From: Ectocarpus siliculosus
Lineage: Eukaryota; Sar; Phaeophyceae; Ectocarpales; Ectocarpaceae
Length of the DNA: 13,698 nucleotides
Reading direction: 5' to 3'
Assembly (NCBI GenBank): GCA_000310025.1
Contig: FN649731.1
Coordinates: 175,966-189,663 of the forward strand
This document shows positions 8,833-13,698 of the stretch, piece after piece (position 1 is the first letter of the stretch; every line of letters begins with the position of its first letter). The notes beneath the pieces are model-generated. The model saw only the letters and a program-made list of their open reading frames with translations. It did not search any database and had not been told where the DNA came from. Made by a program: the position numbers and the translations under genes.

Positions 8833-9720
8833 GAACCTGCGAGGATAGGGGGGGGTGGGAGCACTCATGTTTCGCATGTCTTTGCTGTTGGGGTCGTTGA
8901 CCTCAAAGCCGGGACGGAGCGCGCCGGGTGTTCACCGGACCAGGCTACTACATCACGAAGTCCCGTGAGGTATTCGGCGAGGGGCGGCGCACGCATGTTT
9001 CGCATGCCTTCGTTATTACGCCGTTGACCACGCGTCCTTGAGAGGACGTAGTGGGGAAGGTGAATCCGATTGTGAGTATCGCGTCTTGTTGGTGAGTACT
9101 TAGCGTGCTTTCCCTCATTTCGTCTGTATTGATTGTATATTGTGGTGCCTTGTTGTCGACAGAGAAAGGTACACTTGAGGGGGCCATCCTCTCACTTGTT
9201 TATTGCGTTCAAACACTATCTTTGGAAGGAAAAAATGTATTTAGCCTATAGGTGGTTACCTGTTTGTGTCAAGAGCATGCAAGAGATTCAGTTCGCCGCG
9301 CGCGTGCTTGCAGCAAGTTTTTTTCGCTGCTGAACTTGTTGGTGCGCGCTAGCGTGTGCCCCTGTGTACAACGAACAGTGCGCATTCATGGCAATTTTCA
9401 GGCCGAATTTGTTGGACAACTTGTTGTGTACATGGAAATCCTGTTCAAAGGGGAGCTCATCGTCGGCAAGCACGGTGGTGTCAGCAGGTTTGTTGTTATG
9501 CCCAGGTTACACCCCCCCCGTTTGGACGAACTTCGACGTCAAGTTTGTGACCTAATAGGAAACACGTCGACAACTGCTTTGGCAGCGCAACAGGCGCGTA
9601 AAAGAAAAAACGGTTACACATGTGTAGATCCTGTTGTCCGACGAAACGAGTGTGCTGTTCTGGGTTTGGTTCACTCCCTGATGTTGTGGAGAAAGTACAG
9701 GCAGCAACATCCGATTTAGT
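8833..9720 (+). other. Probable 3' UTR of the zinc-finger gene
   Basis: This follows the TGA at 8830-8832. From about 9050 the plus strand is rich in TTG/TGT words and lacks convincing splice-flanked exons, as expected of a long transcribed 3' UTR. A 155-codon open frame (9252-9719) is present but has no recognisable motif and is not called. The cleavage site could not be located. Confidence 0.4.
8866..9029. repeat. Degenerate direct repeat, period about 128 bases
   Basis: CATGTTTCGCATG occurs exactly at 8866-8878 and 8994-9006, and CGTTGACC follows both at 8895-8902 and 9022-9029 with similar sequence between. This suggests an old tandem duplication of ~128 bases just after the zinc-finger gene's stop codon. 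Confidence 0.6.
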
Positions 9721-9951
9721 TACGCCCGGGGGGTCGAGGGATCATTTGGACAAAGGTTCGGAATTGTAATAGTCAACGGTGTGGGTGTTTTTTTGACAAG
9801 GATGGGTAACGAGGTAGGGGGGGAGAGGCAATATCGATAAGAGAAGTACAAAGCGCGCCTCCGGAGTGGGCGCATTGCGTTAAATAGTGTCATCAAGGCG
9901 TGATGCAAGATGAAAGTAAAGCATGCGTTGGTGTGATTCAGCTGCCAGCTG

Positions 9952-10091
9952 CCAATCAGTGATCCTTCCCGAGGTCGAACAGTTCGCACAGCTGACGCGT
10001 TTTTGACTCGAAGAGTCAAGCGAACCTCAACGAACAAAAACAAAAAATAGTTCATTTTTTGGAACATTTTTGTTACAAAAATCTGTATAAA
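9952..10091 (+). promoter_or_regulatory. Possible promoter: CCAAT, bZIP-like inverted repeat, TATAAA
   Basis: In order: CCAAT at 9952-9956, TTGACTC-gaa-GAGTCAA at 10003-10019 (perfect 7-base arms) and TATAAA at 10086-10091. Spacing and order fit a eukaryotic core promoter. However, the only nearby open frame (ATG 10102) begins 10 bases after the TATA box and has no recognisable product. Chance occurrence is quite possible. Confidence 0.25.
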
Positions 10092-10510
10092 CCAGTCGTT
10101 CATGGGCGCGCCAAGCAAGTTGATTGCCCCATCGACGGAACGGGTGGAGCTGGCAGCAAGGGGCAGACCTCTTGCTCCCCCCACCGCAACTATGGGTGGT
10201 GATGTAAGCGTGGGACGCCCGTCAACTACCGGCGGTGCTGATGGCCCCCAACACAACGACAGGCGTGGCCTGAGGAGCAGATACCTCCGGTGTGGTGCGA
10301 TGGTGCTAGGCTCTCCCTATGTGGTGTTTAAAGGAAATCGGCAACACGTTTGCGCATGAGAGGGGCTGGGGGGGGGAGGCGCCAGTGGCAACTGAAGAGG
10401 AGAGGCTTTGGAGGCGTGTTTCGGCGGAACAGATCGGTTGACACCCGCGCGCGGAACGGAGCTGAAAAAGACGTGTTGAATACGCGACTCTTTTCTTGCC
10501 GAAAATTAGT

Positions 10511-10526
10511 CGTCACAATTGTGACG
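10511..10526. promoter_or_regulatory. Perfect 16-base palindrome CGTCACAATTGTGACG
   Basis: The sequence equals its reverse complement. It contains two TGACG half-sites (CRE/TGA-type bZIP core) around an E-box-like CAATTG. A binding-site role is inferred from symmetry only; no target gene is recognised nearby. Confidence 0.4.
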
Positions 10527-11539
10527 TGCTCGCGTCGCTTCGCGGCAGGGCACCGCAGAGCTTCGTGTTTTAGGTCACGAACTACTGCGTAGCGGAAGCC
10601 TACATCGCGCATCGGTGGGTGTGTACACAAGACCAGTGTCGGTCCCGCGACGGGGCGAGGCCACCAAAAACCGGTTGCAGGATGCCGAAGCACCACCGGC
10701 CCCGCACGAGCGCAATAACATTCTTGGATAATTCGAACAGCGAACGGAAGCCTTTTACCACACGGCGCATGTATCACACGGCTCCTGGTTCTCCTCCTTG
10801 TTGTTAATTGTTGAAAGCAAGCCGACGAATATCGTCGGCGTTGCTAGTCCCAAGCTTTATATTTTTATTTTAGTCGCGTGTTGCGCGTGTGCTGACACCA
10901 CGAACGGGAAGGACCTTAATTAGCCGACACACTACGCAATAATGGTCGTGATGGACGCGGGTACGCAATAAAAAAACAACACATACATCCGATCCTCGGG
11001 AATCACGAAATGCAACGTCTACATACACACGGTAGGCACTCTGTCTGTCCCTTTAACACGGTACGTACTGCTTTTGCCTACCACTCACTCTCGTCCTCTC
11101 GTCCGCATCAACAACAAACAATGCAACTTGCCGCACAACAAGAGCCATCCCTGCAGGAAAAGCTGTACAAACAAGCAAAAAGCAGCTCCTGCTGCGGTAA
11201 GCTGCTGCTGTATGTACCATTTTTCAGCACGCACGAACAACAGATACAGCACAGGCGAAAGAGCTGAGTCTGCCTGTCTGTGTCTGCGTCGGCGTGAGTA
11301 GGGGTGGGTGTGAGGTATCGATAGAGTAACGACAGGATGTTTTTTTATGTTTATTCTTCTTAATATGACACAACGAATCCATCTCCATCATAGAAAAGAG
11401 TCTGAGACAGATTAGCAATGAATTCATTGTGTATGGCATCTCGACGAGTATCGTCGCGTTGCCTGTCTGAAGCTTTCGATTTTTGCAGCGGGTAACAATC
11501 AAGGGTAGACACCAAGAAGATGCCCGATGAGCACACAGG

Positions 11540-12075
11540 AACCGGGGGACCCCAAAAAACAAAAGCATGAAAAACAAAAGAAAGAAAGAAGCGAGAACAA
11601 ACGAGTCAGACGCGACAGGCTTCAGGGAGGAGGCAAAAGAGCGCATAGAAGAAAAGCACCGTCGCCGCTCGCTCCGGACCGCTGGAAACTCTCACATAGC
11701 ACTACATATGGAGCAAATATTAGGTAGGGCCCAAGTCCATTGCTTGGCATAACGCCCATCGCTTCACATGCAGCAGCCGGATGCACGGGTAGCCTCTTAC
11801 TCAGCAAAAAGCGAAACGACTGCGGTTGGTTGACGTTCGATGTTGTTGGGACCCTACCGGCGAAAGGCGAGAGAGAGAGAAAGAGAGGTAGACAAAAATA
11901 CGAGAGCGGAGAGAAGACAAGGCATTGACTCTCTCGAGAAGAGAAGGCATTGACTCTCTCGAGAAGAGAAGGCATTGACTCTGTCGAGAAGACACTCACT
12001 CTCGTCCCTCTGGCCCGCCGCAGGCTGTCAGACATGATGTCACGTTGTGTATCGAACGGCGATATCCGATGTCGG
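11540..12075. repeat. Direct repeat, copy 1 (unclassified, ~500 bases)
   Basis: Aligns colinearly with copy 2 (13190 to window end). Identical blocks include 24 bases at 11607-11630 = 13281-13304, 18 bases at 11790-11807 = 13471-13488, 27 bases at 11828-11854 = 13505-13531 and 15 bases at 11993-12007 = 13639-13653. Between the blocks the copies have diverged by substitutions and indels. No TG..CA ends, target-site duplications or coding capacity were seen, so it may be a non-autonomous element, a degenerate LTR pair or a segmental duplication. Confidence 0.75.
11919..11993. repeat. 25-base minisatellite, three units, in repeat copy 1
   Basis: Units 11919-11943 and 11944-11968 are identical, and 11969-11993 differs at two positions. 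Each contains AAGGCATTGACTCT and CTCGAGAAG or close variants. Copy 2 of the larger repeat has only one diverged unit near 13601-13625, so the array expanded after or independently of the larger duplication. Confidence 0.9.
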
Positions 12076-13189
12076 CTCAGCAACAGCAAACAAGCACAAC
12101 AACAAACAAATATAGTCAGTCGCCGTGTGCGAGCTGTGGACTACTATCTTGTTGTAGGAAGTGAGAACTAAAAAGAGCACGACTACATAGCACCACGGAC
12201 GAACTATTATCGCAATACGCTTGCCGTCCGCCATAGATGCGCACCGCTGCACGAACGAGCTGTTGGTTATCATACCTCACTACGTAGTATCTAAGATTGT
12301 GCTGCCATCTAGCTTACCTATCGCTCAAATTACGACTACGCAGCAGACTCAAGGCAAGGAAGCAACACGCGTGCCGATGCATACCAACCATGCATGCAGC
12401 AAAACAAAACAAGGCGGACCGTCTGTTGTTGTTTGTCTCTTCAACTGACTGTGCTGCCGACAACGACACTGGAAAAAAGTAGGAGACGCGCATCGCCTAC
12501 GCGAGCAACGCGTGCAGCCCAAAAAAACAGAGACGATAACCTTACGACCTTTCTTTTCAGCACATTCCGAGCATATACTGCAGCAACCGCAAGTATGTGT
12601 ACAGCAGCAGCCGCATGTTGTGTACAACAACGGTCACTCAGGAAGAAAATCACAACAACAAACAAACGCAAAAAAAAAAAGGTGGTGGCGCGCAGCACGC
12701 AGGACCCTCTTTCGCTTTGAACCGGCCATTCCCATGGCGAAACAGACAAGGTACAGCAGTGAAGGCCGACTCTTGCCGGCCCCAGGAGGCGGAAGCTGCT
12801 ACAACTCGGGGACGGGTCATGATTTGCGATTGATTCCTCACCGAACGGATATCGAACGATGACACTACTGTTTCAACTAGCTTCAGAAAAGCTTCAAAAT
12901 TAATTGTGAAACTTGCATAGAGATGGCAAGTAAACACCCCGTTCCAAAGAATATCTGTCGTTGATTTTTATTGACTTGCGGACCTTTCGGGGCCAGTTTG
13001 TTTTAGCGTACCTCTTTAGGGTAAGTTAGCCTGTGACCACGGGAATCGACCGCGTCAAGTGTTGGATCAGTACGCACATATGAAGGTACTGGGTAGAGAG
13101 AGATCTGAACGGTTTTTAATGCGAAGACAACAACAACAACAACAACAACAACATTTAAAACTGAACTAATGGGTGGTGGGCGGATGACC
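12076..13189. other. No gene recognised; spacer between the two repeat copies
   Basis: A-rich, CAA/ACA-rich plus strand with short open frames lacking motifs. It contains two variants of the GTACAGCAG motif (12599-12608 and 12751-12760) and the ACA microsatellite at 13127-13153. If the flanking repeats were LTRs, this ~1.1 kb would be the internal region, but no gag/pol-like peptide is visible. Confidence 0.45.
13127..13153. repeat. (ACA)9 microsatellite
   Basis: Nine uninterrupted ACA units lie in non-coding DNA just upstream of repeat copy 2. Length variation between individuals is likely. Confidence 0.9.
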
Positions 13190-13698
13190 GGCGGACCCCA
13201 AAAAGCAAGCGGAAAAATAAAATATAGACTATGTTAAGAAAAAAAAGAAAAAGAAGAAGGGACGACAAAGACAAGTGAGCCAGACGCGACAGGCTTCAGG
13301 GAGGTGGCAAAAGAGAGCATACGAAAACCACCGTCGCCGCTCTGAACCGCTGGAAGCTGTCACATAGCACAGCATGCAGCAAACATTATAGGGGCCATGC
13401 CCCCGTTGCTTCAAGTAAAGAGGCAGCGCCCATCGCCTCACATACAGCAGCCGGGTACGTACTACACAAATAGCCTCTTACTCAGCAAGAAGAAAAACGA
13501 TTGCGGTTGACGTTCGATGTTGTTGGGACCCCAACGGCGATAATAGGCGAGAAGGAGAGACAGGTGCTACTACTACGTAGATCAACAGAAGAAAGCGTAG
13601 AGAAGGCATTAATTAACTCTCGAGACCCTAACCGAAGACACTCACTCTCGTCCCTGAAGCCCACCGCAGGCTGTAACGAACGACGACATCCGATGTGT
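13190..13698. repeat. Direct repeat, copy 2 (runs into window end)
   Basis: Partner of 11540-12075 in the same orientation, offset by about 1.65-1.68 kb. The last shared word, CCGATGT, is at 13690-13696 (copy 1: 12066-12072). The repeat may continue past the window edge, so the right boundary is unknown. Confidence 0.75.

Larger units (their letters stand above)
9721..11539. other. No gene recognised
   Basis: Open frames occur on both strands, for example 9720-10256 and 10328-10777 (minus) and 10102-10359 (plus). None has a recognisable domain, a signal peptide or splice-phase partners. From about 10980 the plus strand is rich in CAA/ACA words, i.e. T/G-rich on the minus strand. That could be the 3' UTR of a minus-strand gene lying off the right edge, but this is a guess. 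Small symmetric elements are listed separately. Confidence 0.4.

Noticed and set aside
8457-8864. Minus-strand Arg/Glu-rich frame opposite the CT repeat
   Set aside because: The Arg-Glu alternation is the complement of the CT microsatellite and is an artefact of low complexity.
9252-9719. 155-codon plus-strand open frame after the zinc-finger gene
   Set aside because: It lies in T/G-rich sequence that looks like a 3' UTR, has no recognisable domain, and has no splice-phase or promoter support. Frames of this length are expected by chance here.
9720-10256. 178-codon minus-strand open frame
   Set aside because: No domain, no signal peptide and mixed composition. It crosses the promoter-like cluster and has no supporting splice sites.
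10328-10777. 149-codon minus-strand open frame
   Set aside because: No recognisable motif. Overlapping frames of similar length exist on the other strand; likely chance.
11622-12089. 155-codon minus-strand frame across repeat copy 1
   Set aside because: The short peptide shared with copy 2 (VPTTSNVN) reflects nucleotide identity. The frame is not preserved between the copies, so coding is unlikely.

Overview
This looks like nuclear DNA of a photosynthetic eukaryote, most likely a brown alga or a related stramenopile. Protein-coding signal comes only as short exons separated by GT..AG introns of about 250-1,350 bases. There are no bacterial-style ORF arrays or ribosome binding sites. CAG/CAA-type simple repeats are common, and a long T/G-rich tract follows the one gene whose stop codon I can place. 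The lineage is inferred from gene style and is not proved.

Two divergently transcribed genes could be assembled by hand from splice sites and reading phase. Leftward (minus strand, 4735 down to 1016, 3' end missing) is a six-exon secreted protein. It has a signal peptide, a Cys-containing N-terminal segment, and then a series of beta-helix-like coils with GG-x-[VI]-[ER]-F and F-x-x-N motifs that recall Pmp-type right-handed beta-helix repeats. Two successive exons are exactly 69 bases and encode one 23-residue coil each. Rightward (plus strand, 5471-8832) is a five-exon gene for a predicted 342-residue protein with no J domain. It has a signal- or transit-like N terminus, a low-complexity linker with 11 Asn, and a C-terminal DnaJ-type zinc finger with four CxxCxGxG motifs (BSD2/PSA2/LQY1-like). 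The two start codons are 735 bases apart, so the interval between them probably holds both promoters. Nothing in the sequence links the functions of the two genes.

The first ~410 bases are homopolymer smears typical of unclipped poor-quality sequence. They probably explain why the remaining 3' exons of the leftward gene cannot be found. From 8833 to ~9720 is T/G-rich sequence, likely the 3' UTR of the zinc-finger gene. From ~9720 to the end I find no convincing gene. This part holds a promoter-like cluster near 10000, a perfect 16-base palindrome, and two diverged direct copies of a ~500-base repeat (about 11540-12075 and 13190 to the window end), one with a 25-base unit amplified threefold.

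The most unusual whole-window signals are: a short motif, GTACAGCAGTAC and close variants, recurring at least eight times and only in introns or intergenic DNA; and the fact that nearly all phase-2 splice donors place an in-frame stop codon exactly at the exon-intron junction.
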